From contig NZ_FPBH01000004.1 in the NCBI RefSeq assembly GCF_900116445.1, positions 372,001-436,000 on the forward strand: DNA of 64,000 nucleotides, written 5' to 3'. Made by a program: the position numbers and the translations under genes. The notes under the pieces are model-generated. The model was given only the letters and a program-made list of their open reading frames with translations, was not told the DNA's origin and made no database searches. The stretch is from Paraburkholderia aspalathi (GTDB lineage Bacteria; Pseudomonadota; Gammaproteobacteria; Burkholderiales; Burkholderiaceae). Below are positions 26,084-35,787 of this stretch, one piece after another. The number at the start of each line of letters is the position of its first letter. The first letter of the stretch is position 1.

Positions 26084-26099
26084 GATGCGATTTCGCATC
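26084..26099. promoter_or_regulatory. Palindrome upstream of the desaturase operon
   Basis: GATGCGA-TT-TCGCATC is a perfect palindrome with 7-base arms ending 54 bases before the desaturase start, a typical operator position. The regulator might be the AraC-type protein downstream, which is inference. Confidence 0.45.
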
Positions 26100-26153
26100 C
26101 GCTGCGGGCGACATGCCTGTCTTCGTTGTGAGGTGATCCATGCGAGGTAATTC

Positions 26154-27107
26154 ATGAATAGTCGCGCCGTAATTCACGACCAGGATCTGATCCGCTCCGC
26201 GTTTCCCGAATGGGATACCCTTCACCGGACCATGACATCGCCCGACGTGCAAAACGTCGTCATCGATATCGTGTTCGACTGGCTGAGCATCACCGTTGCC
26301 ATCCTGATGCTGCTGCGTGTCGGATGGTGGACGGCACCGGCGACTGTTGCATGGATCGGTAACCGGCAGCGTGCGCTCGGCAACCTGCTGCACGACGCCG
26401 CACACCGCAATTTTGCCCGCTCCAGCCGACTCAACGACGCGCTCGCGCGACTTTTCATCGCGCCGGCGCTCTTCAACGGTCTAGCCCGCTATCGGGAACT
26501 CCACGCCCGCCATCACGCGTGGCTGGGCGACCCCGCGCGCGACCCGGACTACATCGCCGTTCAGCCCGGTCCTGGGGACGGCTGGTGGCAACCGTTTCTC
26601 AAGGTGCTGCTTACGCCAGCGGCCTGGTCTGCTTCGACATTCGGCCACCTGCATCTACGGGGGCTCGGCTGGATGCAGCGCCTGGGCATCATCGGATGGT
26701 GGGTCGCCCTGCTGGGTGCCGCGACCCTTATATGGGGCGTTCATGCGGCGGCGCTTTTTTTCGGCGTCTGGATGCTGGCGAGAGCCACGTTCTTTCACGC
26801 GATCACCACGTTTCGTGAGCTGTGCGATCACTTCGGTCTGGCGCGAGGCGGGATTTTCAGTTACACGCGTGACGTCTCGTCCCGCAGCGTCATGCGCTGG
26901 ATCATTCACCCGCACAACAACGGTTACCACCTCACGCATCACCTGATGCCCTCGATTCCCTATCACCGCCTGCCTCGCGCACAGCGCAGGCTGCTGGCTT
27001 TGCCCGCCTTCGCCAGCGAGGCGAGAGTCTGCCATACGTATTTTCGCGGCCCTGAGGCGGTCGTGCGCGAATGGGAAGTCCAGGGAGGTGAAAATGTTGC
27101 AGCGTAA
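26154..27107 (+). CDS. Membrane fatty acid desaturase-family protein
   Basis: A 317-residue integral membrane di-iron enzyme. All three histidine boxes are present: H-D-A-A-H near residue 83, H-A-R-H-H near 118, and H-P-H-N-N-G-Y-H-L-T-H-H near 255. Hydrophobic segments flank them (about 38-65 and 180-215). GAGG lies upstream of the ATG. This family introduces double bonds or hydroxyls into acyl chains or related lipids. It overlaps the next gene, a transporter, so the two are cotranscribed and may act on the same compound; that compound is unknown. Confidence 0.88.
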   Translation: MNSRAVIHDQDLIRSAFPEWDTLHRTMTSPDVQNVVIDIVFDWLSITVAILMLLRVGWWTAPATVAWIGNRQRALGNLLHDAAHRNFARSSRLNDALARLFIAPALFNGLARYRELHARHHAWLGDPARDPDYIAVQPGPGDGWWQPFLKVLLTPAAWSASTFGHLHLRGLGWMQRLGIIGWWVALLGAATLIWGVHAAALFFGVWMLARATFFHAITTFRELCDHFGLARGGIFSYTRDVSSRSVMRWIIHPHNNGYHLTHHLMPSIPYHRLPRAQRRLLALPAFASEARVCHTYFRGPEAVVREWEVQGGENVAA

Positions 27108-28356
27108 TCTCGGTGCGATTCATGTGGCTGCGCTGCTCGTCTCGGCCAGCTACGGTGTCGCCTTCCTGCTCGGTTCCGGCGAAATGGCACTGCATGCCGG
27201 CATGGCGGGCAGTCTGTATGCGATCGTCACCGCACTAGGCATGCTCGCGCTTGCGCTGGCCGCGCCGACACTCTGGCGGGGCCGCGAACTCATCTGGGAC
27301 GTGTTTGGCGAGCGGTACGGTCCGGTGGTGCGCAGGCTCGTCGCGCTGCTCTCGCTCGTCTGGATGTCCGGCGTACTGGCCGCCCAGATCCATGGCGGTA
27401 TAGCCGTGCTCGTCGCGACGGGCCTACCGGCAACCCATGCACTGGTGCTGATCGCCGCGGCGCTGCTGGTCATGTCCTGCATTGAGCTCGGCATCGCTGC
27501 GGCGCTCTTTGCGTGCTGCCTGCTGGCGACGAACATCGCGCTTGTGCATGCGCTTGTCGCATCGGGCGGGCTGCCCGTGTACCTGCATGCGTGGCCGTCC
27601 TTCATTGCAGAGATATGCGCTGCGCCACGAGCCGGGACCCTGGTCACCATTGCAGCGGTCGGCTTTCTGGTCATCACGGGATCGGACTATCAACAGTTCG
27701 CCATCGCTGCGCGCCGACCGCGGGATGCGTGGCTGGGCTGCGTGTTCGCGAGCCTCTTCCTGATGGTGACGGGGTTTCTTCCGGCCGCGACGGTCGTCGC
27801 AGCGCTTCGCGCCGGCAAGCTGTACGGCCTGAGCGAGACCGCGAGTGCGATCCCATGGATCATGCTGCAGACCAGTGGGGCGATGGGGATGGTTTGCATC
27901 GGCGTCATCCTCCTGGCCGCGCTCGGATCGGGAACGGCCATTACGCGAGCGATGTCGTCGGCCCTTGAGGGCCTATATTCGCGTGATGGCCGCCACGGCC
28001 ACGCGGGTGATGGTCACCACGGCCAAGCGTCGCGCGTGCTGATCGTTGCCATCGGATGCGCAATTGCGACGGACGGTCAGGCGATCGTATCAACCATCGT
28101 TTCGTTGAACGTCGTGTATGTTGCGGCCGTCGGGTTGCTGTTTCTCCTTCACGAGACCGGACGACGCATTGCGCCGCGCTGCGCATCATGGATGTTGCTC
28201 TCTGGCACTGTGACCTCCCTGCTCGTTTCGTCGATGAACTGGACTGATATCGGCAATCTGCCCGGCTGGCTCCCGCTGCCCGCCGGGTTGCTGGCGTCCG
28301 CCTGCGTGCTGGCCGCATGGCGATTCACCCGCCTGCCGGGGCGCGTGCGATCCTGA
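27094..28356 (+). CDS. Multi-pass membrane transporter, SSS/APC-like
   Basis: About 420 residues with roughly eleven to twelve hydrophobic segments. The first helix has a broken G-S-G-E-M-A-L-H-A-G-M-A-G stretch, as in LeuT-fold symporters. A histidine-rich cytoplasmic loop (R-H-G-H-A-G-D-G-H-H-G-Q) lies near residue 305. ATG 27094 is preferred over GTG 27088 because GGAGG sits just before it, inside the upstream gene's last codons. Probably a sodium- or proton-coupled importer; the exact family and substrate are not certain. Confidence 0.7.
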   Translation: MLQRNLGAIHVAALLVSASYGVAFLLGSGEMALHAGMAGSLYAIVTALGMLALALAAPTLWRGRELIWDVFGERYGPVVRRLVALLSLVWMSGVLAAQIHGGIAVLVATGLPATHALVLIAAALLVMSCIELGIAAALFACCLLATNIALVHALVASGGLPVYLHAWPSFIAEICAAPRAGTLVTIAAVGFLVITGSDYQQFAIAARRPRDAWLGCVFASLFLMVTGFLPAATVVAALRAGKLYGLSETASAIPWIMLQTSGAMGMVCIGVILLAALGSGTAITRAMSSALEGLYSRDGRHGHAGDGHHGQASRVLIVAIGCAIATDGQAIVSTIVSLNVVYVAAVGLLFLLHETGRRIAPRCASWMLLSGTVTSLLVSSMNWTDIGNLPGWLPLPAGLLASACVLAAWRFTRLPGRVRS

Positions 28357-28460
28357 AATCCGGCCTTCGAAGCCGGGCAGAATGGAGCGGTGGGCAGGCA
28401 AACTTACCCCTGGCCGTTCGGGCGTTCAGACGAGCAATTCTGATTTCGGCTTCGGACGTT

Positions 28461-29486
28461 TCAGTCTCCCTGGCTGGATTCGCCCGACCGGCGCTGGATG
28501 GCCCTGTAGTCGGTAGGGGTCTTGCCGAGATGCCTGCGAAACAGCTTGGCAAGTCGCCCGCCGCTGCCCACGCCACAACGTCGCGCGATCTTGTCGACTG
28601 GCAGACGGGTCTCCACGAGCAAACGGCAACACCTGTCGAGGCGCAGATGCAGGAGGTAGTCGCACGGTGTGACGCCCATTTCCGCCTTGAAACGTCGCAG
28701 GAAGTTCCTGCCGCTCATGGCGGCCACCTCGGCAGCCCGCCCGATCGCAAGCGGCTGGTTGCCATTTGTCTCCAGCCATCGCGCAGCGGCCCGGATCTTC
28801 TCGCTGACATCGCGCGTCGCCGTTCGACAGATCATGCCGGTAAGTAGCGTCAGCGCCGGTGACATGATGTCGTGCGGAATCGGGCGCACAATCTCACCGC
28901 CAAGGTCTTCCTGGATGATGCCTAACGCCGCGCGAATCGCCGGAGACACCTCGTGCGTGGTCGGCGCCCGGAGGGTCGTTCTGCCCTCAACTGAAGCCTG
29001 TTCGTCGATGCACCAACCGGCTTGCGCGCATCTGAACCCGGCTCCTTCCAGTAGCTGGTGCCCTTCGGCAATGGGATAAACGAGCCCGGCACGCTCACCT
29101 GTTCGGCGCAGCCACTCCATGAGCTGCCTGTCGCATGCGATGTGTTGAACGCCTGCCCCGCCTGCGACGAAAAGCACCTGGAAATGCCTGACATGGCGCG
29201 GCGTGTCGACGCTTTCGGTCCACACGTTGACCGAAGACGAGCTTGCGACGCAACCGCCGGCACTCGAAAGCAGATACACCTGGTACGGCACCGCACGCCC
29301 CCGGTCACATGAAACGAGTGCATTGGCAGACTGGAACAGTTCGATAACAGACGCGGTCTCGCAGAGCGCAAAGCCGTCGAATAATGCAATACCAATATGC
29401 TTCACTGACTGGATCGTAACGTTCTCCGGCATGTACGCGTAATTGTCGTCGCTGGAAATGGGTGGCCGCCCGTTGGCAGGCAACAT
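28461..29486 (-). CDS. AraC-family regulator with DJ-1/PfpI (GATase1) domain
   Basis: A 341-residue protein. The N-terminal amidotransferase-like domain (30-200) starts HIGIALFDGFALCETASVIE and has F-V-A-G-G-A-G-V-Q at the nucleophile-elbow position, without the catalytic cysteine. The C-terminal double HTH (about 235-330) has A-A-M-S-G-R-N-F-L-R-R-F and G-V-T-P-C-D-Y-L-L-H-L-R-L-D. It is convergent with the desaturase-transporter operon and may control it. The start may be 29486 or the methionine at 29432. Such regulators sense small metabolites. Confidence 0.88.
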   Translation of the reverse strand: MLPANGRPPISSDDNYAYMPENVTIQSVKHIGIALFDGFALCETASVIELFQSANALVSCDRGRAVPYQVYLLSSAGGCVASSSSVNVWTESVDTPRHVRHFQVLFVAGGAGVQHIACDRQLMEWLRRTGERAGLVYPIAEGHQLLEGAGFRCAQAGWCIDEQASVEGRTTLRAPTTHEVSPAIRAALGIIQEDLGGEIVRPIPHDIMSPALTLLTGMICRTATRDVSEKIRAAARWLETNGNQPLAIGRAAEVAAMSGRNFLRRFKAEMGVTPCDYLLHLRLDRCCRLLVETRLPVDKIARRCGVGSGGRLAKLFRRHLGKTPTDYRAIQRRSGESSQGD

Positions 29487-29549
29487 TTCCCGCCCCTATG
29501 GACCGTTATGGTCCCGGATTCGTCGCCGGCGTAACATTCCCCGCTCGCG

Positions 29550-29570
29550 TCACCCGGAACCCCCGGGTGA
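29550..29570. terminator. Stem-loop in the AraC-LysR gap
   Basis: TCACCCGG and CCGGGTGA pair perfectly over a 5-base loop. It lies downstream of the LysR gene on the minus strand. No T-run, so the terminator role is tentative. The rest of the gap (29487-29731) shows no gene. Confidence 0.4.
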
Positions 29571-29731
29571 ACGGAATCGAGGTAAATGAAACGGGACCGG
29601 CTCTGAGAAAGGACAGCGGGAGATGGGACCGCATGACATGCCCCCAGAAAGACATGGGCGACAATGAGGCGTGACCAGAGCGGCCGAAAGACACGCCACG
29701 CAGCGTCGAGGCGGCCATCTGCGATGATTCT

Positions 29732-30646
29732 TCAACTGCCGCCCTCTCCCTTCAGAGCCGGCTGAACCAGGCTTCGGCGTGCCGCTTCCATCACCAGTGC
29801 ACTGATCTTCGCGAGCGACGCGGGCTCCTGCTCCCAGTGATGCCAGTACAGATCGATCATCACGTCGTGATCGGGGGCGAGCGCAACCAGTCTGCCGTCA
29901 GTGATTCGCGGCTCGGCCTGCATCGCCGGTACGAGACCATACCCGACGCCGTCAACAATTGCATTGAATAACGCCGACGGTGAAGGCAAATAGTGCTTGA
30001 TGTACCTGCCGACTGTCGCGCCGAAGTACGACTTGAGAAATATGTCGTGCAACCTGTCCTTGCGGTCAAACAGGATGGCTGGTGCCTTGAGCGCGCCGGG
30101 CAGGATCAGGCCGCCAGCGAAATGTTCGCGGGCGAACCCGGGCGAAGCGACACACTGATAGCGCATCTGTCCGACCGGCTCGGCCGCGAAACGCTCACCC
30201 ACAGGCTCCGCCTGCGTCGAAAGAAAGCCTTTGACGTCGCCGCGGGCAAGCGCATCGAGCGTGTGATCCTGGTCATCGACCAGAATCTCAAGCTCGACAT
30301 GGTACTGCACCAGCTCACGCGTCACCGGCTCGAACCAGGTTGCAAGGGAATCGGCGTTGATCGCCAGTGCCAGCGCAGTCGTTCCGGCTCTTCCGGGCTC
30401 GATCTCCCGTAGCAGGTCGTCCTCCCGAAGCCGGATGGACATGAAATGACGATAGACTTTTTCTCCTGCCTGCGTCGGCATCACAGTCGGTTCGCGGATC
30501 AGGAGCAGTGCCCCCGTTGACCTTTCAAGCCGCTTGACCCGGCGTGTCGCTGCAGCAGAAGAGATGTTCAGTGCCGCGGCCGCCTGCGAGAAACTGCGAT
30601 ACTCAACGACCGCGGCAAACGTTTCCAGTTCGGTCATGTTCAACAT
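29732..30646 (-). CDS. LysR-family regulator, ArgP/LysG-like
   Basis: A 304-residue protein. The N-terminal HTH (residues 3-60) includes F-S-Q-A-A-A-A-L-N-I-S-S-A-A-A-T-R-R-V. The effector domain contains L-A-L-A-I-N-A-D-S-L-A-T-W, the signature of ArgP/LysG regulators that control lysine/arginine exporters. ATG 30646 is chosen because GAGGA precedes it by about seven bases. No LysE exporter is adjacent, so the target may have been lost or lie elsewhere. The C-terminus (W-H-H-W-E-Q-E-P) fits the family. Confidence 0.85.
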   Translation of the reverse strand: MLNMTELETFAAVVEYRSFSQAAAALNISSAAATRRVKRLERSTGALLLIREPTVMPTQAGEKVYRHFMSIRLREDDLLREIEPGRAGTTALALAINADSLATWFEPVTRELVQYHVELEILVDDQDHTLDALARGDVKGFLSTQAEPVGERFAAEPVGQMRYQCVASPGFAREHFAGGLILPGALKAPAILFDRKDRLHDIFLKSYFGATVGRYIKHYLPSPSALFNAIVDGVGYGLVPAMQAEPRITDGRLVALAPDHDVMIDLYWHHWEQEPASLAKISALVMEAARRSLVQPALKGEGGS

Positions 30647-30939
30647 CGTGTCCTCTTCCTGAACCACGCATAGGTATCAACAAAAAACTCTGTCTGGAAT
30701 GCGGCGGCGCCGTCGCCCCCTCACCGCTCGAGGCTGCGGCGCCGATGGTTTCCTTCGTTCAGGTGCCCAAGCGCCGCCATCGGTACTCCAGCAGACGCGC
30801 ACCTTCGCTGAAGTTGTTGCCCGATTCCAGTGGTTGATCCACGTGAGTGACGGGCTGGGCATTCATTGCATCTTCCAGATCGTTGCCGGCCTTTCGGATG
30901 ACCATCCTTGCCCAGCGAGGATGCGATGACGGCGCCGTT

Positions 30940-31149
30940 TCAGTGGTTCCTTCCGAAGCATGCCATTGCAGCGTCAGCCGGCGCCAGGCCGGCGTGGAAG
31001 TAGCCCTGCAGACGCTTGATGATCATCGCGTCAGGGTAATACGGCGGGCGCACGAAATTCGCTGCTACGGCTTCGTCGTACCAGGCGCACGTCCATATCT
31101 CCAGCTCCCGGGCGTATTCAAGCGTGAGCGGCTTCGACTTTTCGAACAT
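30940..31149 (-). CDS. Small hypothetical protein
   Basis: 69 residues starting MFEKSKPLTLEYARELEIWT. A helical aromatic-rich body (W-T-C-A-W-Y-D-E-A-V-A-A-N-F) follows. GGAG lies eight bases before the ATG at 31149. No family recognised. It is a single gene between LysR and the EAL protein. Confidence 0.6.
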   Translation of the reverse strand: MFEKSKPLTLEYARELEIWTCAWYDEAVAANFVRPPYYPDAMIIKRLQGYFHAGLAPADAAMACFGRNH

Positions 31150-31430
31150 TTTTGTACTCCGTTCATTCCCGGACCGGCCCGGTGTGGATTGCGCCGCCGA
31201 TACTTCAGTCGCGCTGCGCTCGAAGAAAACTAAACACCGGACGTTCAGGCTCAGACGGGAATACGCGTCAACCGCGGTCATTGTCGCGGAAGAAAATCAC
31301 AGGCGGACTCCCAGTTGGTCCGCATGCCAGCGACGAGCTGCGTGATGACCGGCACGCCACTTTCAGGTTTGTGGTGAAGGATGTCGCTCATGATTTCCCG
31401 TTTCTCCCGCAGGACCTTCCGTCTCGCATA

Positions 31431-32588
31431 TCAGTCCCGTTCCGGCTCAGACGTCGATTGCACCAAACCGGCGATGAAGATCGGCTCAAAGAGATATCCC
31501 TGAACCCAATGCGCGCCACAGGCCTGCGATAACCCGAGGTCTTCCTCGTCCTCGACATGTTCGACCACCACATGGGAAGCGCATGTCTGCGCCAGACGGA
31601 TCAGTGCACTCAAACGCACTCTCGCGGCCCTGTTCGCGCGCGCCTGGTGCAGATATCCACCATCCACTTTTGCAATGTCCACGCCCAGTATCATCAGACT
31701 CCTCACGAAGCTGTAGCCGGCGCCGATGTCATCGAGCGCGATGCGACATCCGAGCTGTTGCAGTGCACGGACGAAGTCCGCGACTGCGTCGATGTCCGTC
31801 AACGGCGCGCTCTCCGTCAACTCGATGACGAGTCGTGCCGCGACCTGCGGCTCCCGGGCAAGCGTTTCGATCACCGTCGACCACCAGCCGCCGAGCGTCG
31901 CACTCTGGATCGACACGTTACAGCCTAGCGACATGCCCGGATACGCGCGCAACGTATCGATCACGGCCGTCACGACCCACCGGTCGAGGCGGCTCACCAG
32001 TCCGAGCCGTTCGAGCGCGGGAATCCACTTGCCTGCACTGACCGGCACCCCATTTCCGGTCCTGCACAACAACGCCTCCCAATAGTTGACGCTCTCCGTG
32101 TCCATCGCGCTGCAAACCTTTTCGTAGCGGAAGCACAACTCGTCGCGTTCCATCGCACCTAGCAGTTCGCCGGCAATTTCCATGTCCCGCGCGTATCGGG
32201 TCCGCCACTTCCTGGTGCCCATGCGCATCTCCACGGATGCTTCGTTTTCGGGGTCGAACGGTGCGCCGTCGCAGGTCGGGATCGATGCACCGATAGCTGC
32301 GCGGATTGGGCCCATCGACGCGAACACCGGCGCGTCACCCAGCGCCGCGATAACCGCTTCGACCATGCTATGGTCGCTGCAAACTGCGTGAGCCTTCGCC
32401 ACGTCTTCAGGCACAGCACCGTCAATCAGAACGACAATCTGATCTGCGGTGCGCGTCATGATGGCCGACTCTCGCGCACAGAAATCGCGAGCGCGCTCGT
32501 GCACGACGTGCCTGACGGTCAGCGCGGTTGCGGTGCCATAGGCGCTTTCGATGTGGGCGAGGTTACGGATTGTGACACCACGATGCAC
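31431..32588 (-). CDS. EAL-domain protein (cyclic-di-GMP phosphodiesterase-like)
   Basis: A 385-residue protein with a weak N-terminal region, possibly a degenerate GGDEF, and a C-terminal EAL domain from about residue 145. Catalytic landmarks are largely present: W-E-A-L-L, N-V-S-I-Q, I-E-L-T-E-S, L-D-D-I-G-A-G-Y-S, A-K-V-D-G, the V-V-E-H-V-E-D-E-E loop and V-Q-G-Y-L-F. It could hydrolyse cyclic-di-GMP. No transmembrane segment is seen, so it is cytoplasmic. No clear ribosome site at 32588; an internal Met at 32459 is an alternative start. Confidence 0.85.
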   Translation of the reverse strand: MHRGVTIRNLAHIESAYGTATALTVRHVVHERARDFCARESAIMTRTADQIVVLIDGAVPEDVAKAHAVCSDHSMVEAVIAALGDAPVFASMGPIRAAIGASIPTCDGAPFDPENEASVEMRMGTRKWRTRYARDMEIAGELLGAMERDELCFRYEKVCSAMDTESVNYWEALLCRTGNGVPVSAGKWIPALERLGLVSRLDRWVVTAVIDTLRAYPGMSLGCNVSIQSATLGGWWSTVIETLAREPQVAARLVIELTESAPLTDIDAVADFVRALQQLGCRIALDDIGAGYSFVRSLMILGVDIAKVDGGYLHQARANRAARVRLSALIRLAQTCASHVVVEHVEDEEDLGLSQACGAHWVQGYLFEPIFIAGLVQSTSEPERD

Positions 32589-32969
32589 AACGAACGCCTG
32601 CGCGCGGTGCCGTCGGACATCGAACCTTCATTCGCCGCCGCGCCCACGCCCGGTACGTACTGCTCTGTTACCGATGATGAAGTCGCTTCCGTTGGTGGCG
32701 GGACCAGATAAATGCGCCCGTTCACCGCGAAACCTCAAAACACGATGCGGCCAGACAGACAGCCTTGTGCACATTGGCAGGTCTGCCGCTCGCGGCTCGC
32801 TGAAACGCGCCGTGACGGCCGTCGCGTATGTGCCGCATTGTGACGCTGGCCTCCAGCCGGGCGGTCTGCATCTTTTGCGCTCGAAGAGCGCTGCCTTCGC
32901 CTCCGATGAGGACATGGAACTCCGAACCTTGTGCGTGACCAGCGGTCTCGCGCCTGGTCATGGGATTAT
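32589..32969. other. Intergenic gap, no gene seen
   Basis: 380 bases between the EAL gene and the IS5 remnant. Open frames on both strands lack motifs. Confidence 0.3.
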
Positions 32970-33310
32970 TCTCACCGCACGGATTCAGGAGACGTCGTTG
33001 ACAGCCCGCGAACAATGGATGCGACCGGCCGCGTGAAGTCCATCCTTTAGCGCCTCGGGCAGCGGAACCCCGGCGCCAGCTTCGCGCGACACCCGTGTCC
33101 TGCGCAAGCACTACGTGTATGTGCCGAAGAGGATGCTCTTCAGTGAAATTCCGGAGGGCAGCACGGATTGAAGGCCGACCGGCACTGCGCGACCGACCCG
33201 CGGCGCGCACGCCAGGTATCGGGCTCGCCGCCATCGTGCAGGCGGCAAAGAAAGTTGGATCAGTAACCACAAGACGTCATCGGGTATCGGATTGGCCATC
33301 GCATCCCGTA
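32970..33310 (-). pseudogene. Decayed IS5-family transposase (N-terminal half)
   Basis: The minus strand reads I-P-D-D-V-L-W-L-L-I-Q-L-S-L-P-P, then R-P/A-R-Y-L-A and V-G-R-A, then V-L-P-S-G-I-S-L. This matches the start of IS5-group transposases (D-x-x-W-x-x-I-x-P-L-L-P-P ... V-L-x-x-G-I-P-W). After a frame change E-A-L-K-D-G-L-H-A-A-G-R-I-H-C-S-R-A-V-N-D-V-S and, past a stop, I-R-A-V-R match the next conserved block around the first catalytic aspartate. No terminal inverted repeats or catalytic C-terminal half were seen. Confidence 0.7.
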
Positions 33311-33394
33311 ACGGGACAACGATGAGCGGAACGCAGCACAATCGCGATTAGAGGCTCCGTCGCCTTACGGTCTGCGCTTCCGCGTTAAGTTAAT

Positions 33395-33625
33395 TTACGC
33401 GACCTGCATGGCTGGTCTTTCGGGTTCGGGCGGGAAGACGGACCATGACCCATCACGGTGGCGAAAAAAGAACATCGCCTTTGAGCCCGCCCCGTTGTCT
33501 GCGACGACACAAACGTAGCGCCCGTGCCCGGATCGTCCGACGTGACTGACTCTAAACCCCCGCCCCGGATCAGGCTCCAGCCAATCCTGAACCATCGTTT
33601 TCAGCGACTTTCCTGCACTTGCCAT
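33395..33625 (-). CDS. Small hypothetical protein
   Basis: 76 residues starting MASAGKSLKTMVQDWLEPD. The middle is beta-rich with glycine/histidine turns (F-R-V-S-H-V-G-R-S-G-H-G-R-Y-V-C-V-V). GGAGGG lies eight bases upstream of the ATG. Not recognised; it resembles small proteins carried on Burkholderia accessory DNA. Confidence 0.6.
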   Translation of the reverse strand: MASAGKSLKTMVQDWLEPDPGRGFRVSHVGRSGHGRYVCVVADNGAGSKAMFFFRHRDGSWSVFPPEPERPAMQVA

Positions 33626-34153
33626 GACCCCCTCCGTCCAGTTTCAACATCACAGCACCTCCTTCGTATATCGCTCACGTGGCGTAGTGCCGTGCTCTCT
33701 GTGCCGTCAATGTCAATCGTGAAACGCGACGCTTGCGCATTAAACACGTTAAGCGCCGACAGCGCCGACCCACATTGATCTCGGTCCGAGTTGGCTGTGC
33801 TATTCCATCGGCCCCGGCGAGGGCAGGACGTCATTGTCGGACTTGCGACGTTCTGCAGCACAGACAAAGCTTCGCCAGAATCACGACTCACTCCACTCGC
33901 CCCGAGGCCATCGCGCCTACCTTATTCGTCAGCCAGGCCTGGTGAGGCCGGAGTGCCTCGACGCATCCTGCCCAGAAAACCGCCAGATGCGTTGGCGCAC
34001 GGATCACCTCGTCCTGTCTTCTCGTATCAAGGTCCTGTCGCGCCAGCGCGTCCGTCTGCTGCGGCGATGGGCACCGTTGTATGTGAGTGGTCGGCCGTTG
34101 TCGGGCGCTAAGCCAGCCCGCACCTAAAATTCCGATCGCGGTTACGTACTGAT
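33626..34153. other. Gap, no gene seen
   Basis: About 530 bases with no supported coding frame on either strand; possibly more decayed mobile DNA after the IS5 remnant. Confidence 0.3.
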
Positions 34154-34303
34154 TTAGTGCTTCAGATACCTGTTATCAGTATCATCGACTTGATGTTCGC
34201 TCGCGCTCACCATACCGGGCGATGGCGTTGCAGGATCAATCGCCGGTACTTCATCAAGAATCGCGAGGGGCATGCCGGCGGCGTAATCTACCTGGGTATC
34301 CAT
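34154..34303 (-). CDS. Possible 49-residue acidic protein
   Basis: ATG 34303 has AAGGA eight bases upstream. The frame encodes MDTQVDYAAGMPLAILDEVP and a further acidic tail ending Y-L-K-H. Composition looks protein-like, but there is no known family. Confidence 0.4.
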   Translation of the reverse strand: MDTQVDYAAGMPLAILDEVPAIDPATPSPGMVSASEHQVDDTDNRYLKH

Positions 34304-35499
34304 GCTTCTTGTCCTTCGCATAAAAGTGACTGTTGGAATGCTCACAGCGGAGCCCGTTGAGTCAGGGAGATTGCGGGGCCAGCAGTGGCGTGGATGCAAG
34401 TGCCGGGGCTATGTTGCGCAGCACATTACTGCTCCCGACGACTCGCCAGAAAACCTGCGTTCGAGGCCGCCGTAGGCCTCATCTGCTGGCGGCAGAATAG
34501 CGACGTGCCCGCCCCGCTATCCGCCGCGGGTCTGAATATGCAGGCCTCGGGAAACCCGTCCCGCAGCATCACGGTAACTCGCCCGACCTTCACGTCTGCG
34601 TGGCCAATGCGGCCACAAGGATCGATCCGCATAACTTCTCTGCAGTGCCAAACACCTTCGCATAGAACTCACTCGCACGCAATCAGGAAGTGACGACTAG
34701 CAGATTCATTCTGTTTGTAGCGCTGAAAAGGCACTATCTGCAACGACCTGATGGAGCGGACTGTCGCAATCGAGAGCCCGGCATCCGTTCGATGTCATAC
34801 CACTCAACTGGCGACATGCTTGCGTCGTCTGCGAGGCTAACGGACAGATGGCTCCTGCTCTCGCATCCGGAATTCGATGCGCGATTCCATCCCGGCACAC
34901 ACTGGTTCTATACCGGCAAGCTTTCCGGGCACCACCTTTGCGATAGGAGAAGGCAATCGTCGGCGGACCTGCCATGCGTAGCACTTCCAGTGAGACATAA
35001 CGCACACCGCCGGAGGTGCGCCCAAATTCCGCCACGCACAATGACCTCTTCGGCATAGATGGAAGTCATTTCTCGACCAGTGCGCGCAACGGTGTTCTCT
35101 CGGCATTCATCTTCGACATTAATCGTCGCGCTTGAACGCGAACTCAACGTAGGCATTGTTATCCGCAATGCGTGCAGGTTTGCGGTGAAATCGTCTTGGA
35201 AATGTCCGGTTTCCCGCGTTGATGACTGAAAAACGCAACTTTTGGGCGAGCGTTGATTCTGTGAGGCGGAGCAGCGCGAAACGGACTGGAACCCTCGAGA
35301 TTTTTTGTGCGCACGCGACGGAGTGGTCTCCGTGGTTAAGAGCGAGGCAGCCTCGTGACGGAAAGATGAAATGCGGTGACCAGCCCGCGGATATGAGCTT
35401 GATCCATCGTCGATAGACAGCCCGTGTGCCGCGTTACCAATCCGGCCGGATACGTTGATGTTCGGGATCGCGGCAGCGAGAGCTACGCTCGTGCTGCTT
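34304..35499. other. Long gap of probable decayed DNA
   Basis: About 1.2 kb without a recognisable gene. Several 60-115-residue open frames on both strands have no motif, no ribosome site and inconsistent composition. Confidence 0.3.
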
Positions 35500-35787
35500 G
35501 CAAAAACAGGCCATATGAAAAATCATTCTCCAGCGCCAATTGGCCGATCTTTGCGTGAAGCGTCTTCAGATCCACCGGGGGCTCATTGACGGGCGCGCCG
35601 CCGCGCCGAACACATCGCCCGCCCGTTCCTGCAACTGCCGCTTCCATTCTGTGATCTGGTTCGGATGAACCTCAAACTGCTGCGCCAGTTCTGCAAGCGT
35701 GCGCTCGCCGCATACAACTGCCAGTGGCACCTTCGCCTTGAACGCCGCTGAGTGCGTGCGCCGGGTTCTCTTCGTTACCCGCGACAT
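35500..35787 (-). pseudogene. IS3-family transposase OrfA remnant
   Basis: The minus strand encodes [16 protein letters not shown], then TLAELAQQFEVHPNQITEWK and R-Q-L-Q-E-R-A. This is the N-terminal HTH of IS3-family OrfA. A frame change then gives V-N-E-P-P-V-D-L-K-T-L-H-A-K-I-G and L-A-L-E-N-D-F, the OrfA leucine-zipper end. The OrfB integrase and terminal repeats are missing. Its 5' edge runs directly into the alanine racemase remnant. Confidence 0.85.

Larger units (their letters stand above)
25485..26153. other. Gap at the probable edge of the element; repeats only
   Basis: About 670 bases without a supported gene. It contains a three-copy 10-bp tandem repeat (25797-25826) and a perfect palindrome (26084-26099), listed separately. 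It separates the ICE-like module from the desaturase locus and may hold the lost element end. Confidence 0.4.

Noticed and set aside
34304..35499. Several 60-115-residue frames on both strands
   Set aside because: No ribosome sites, motifs or consistent composition.
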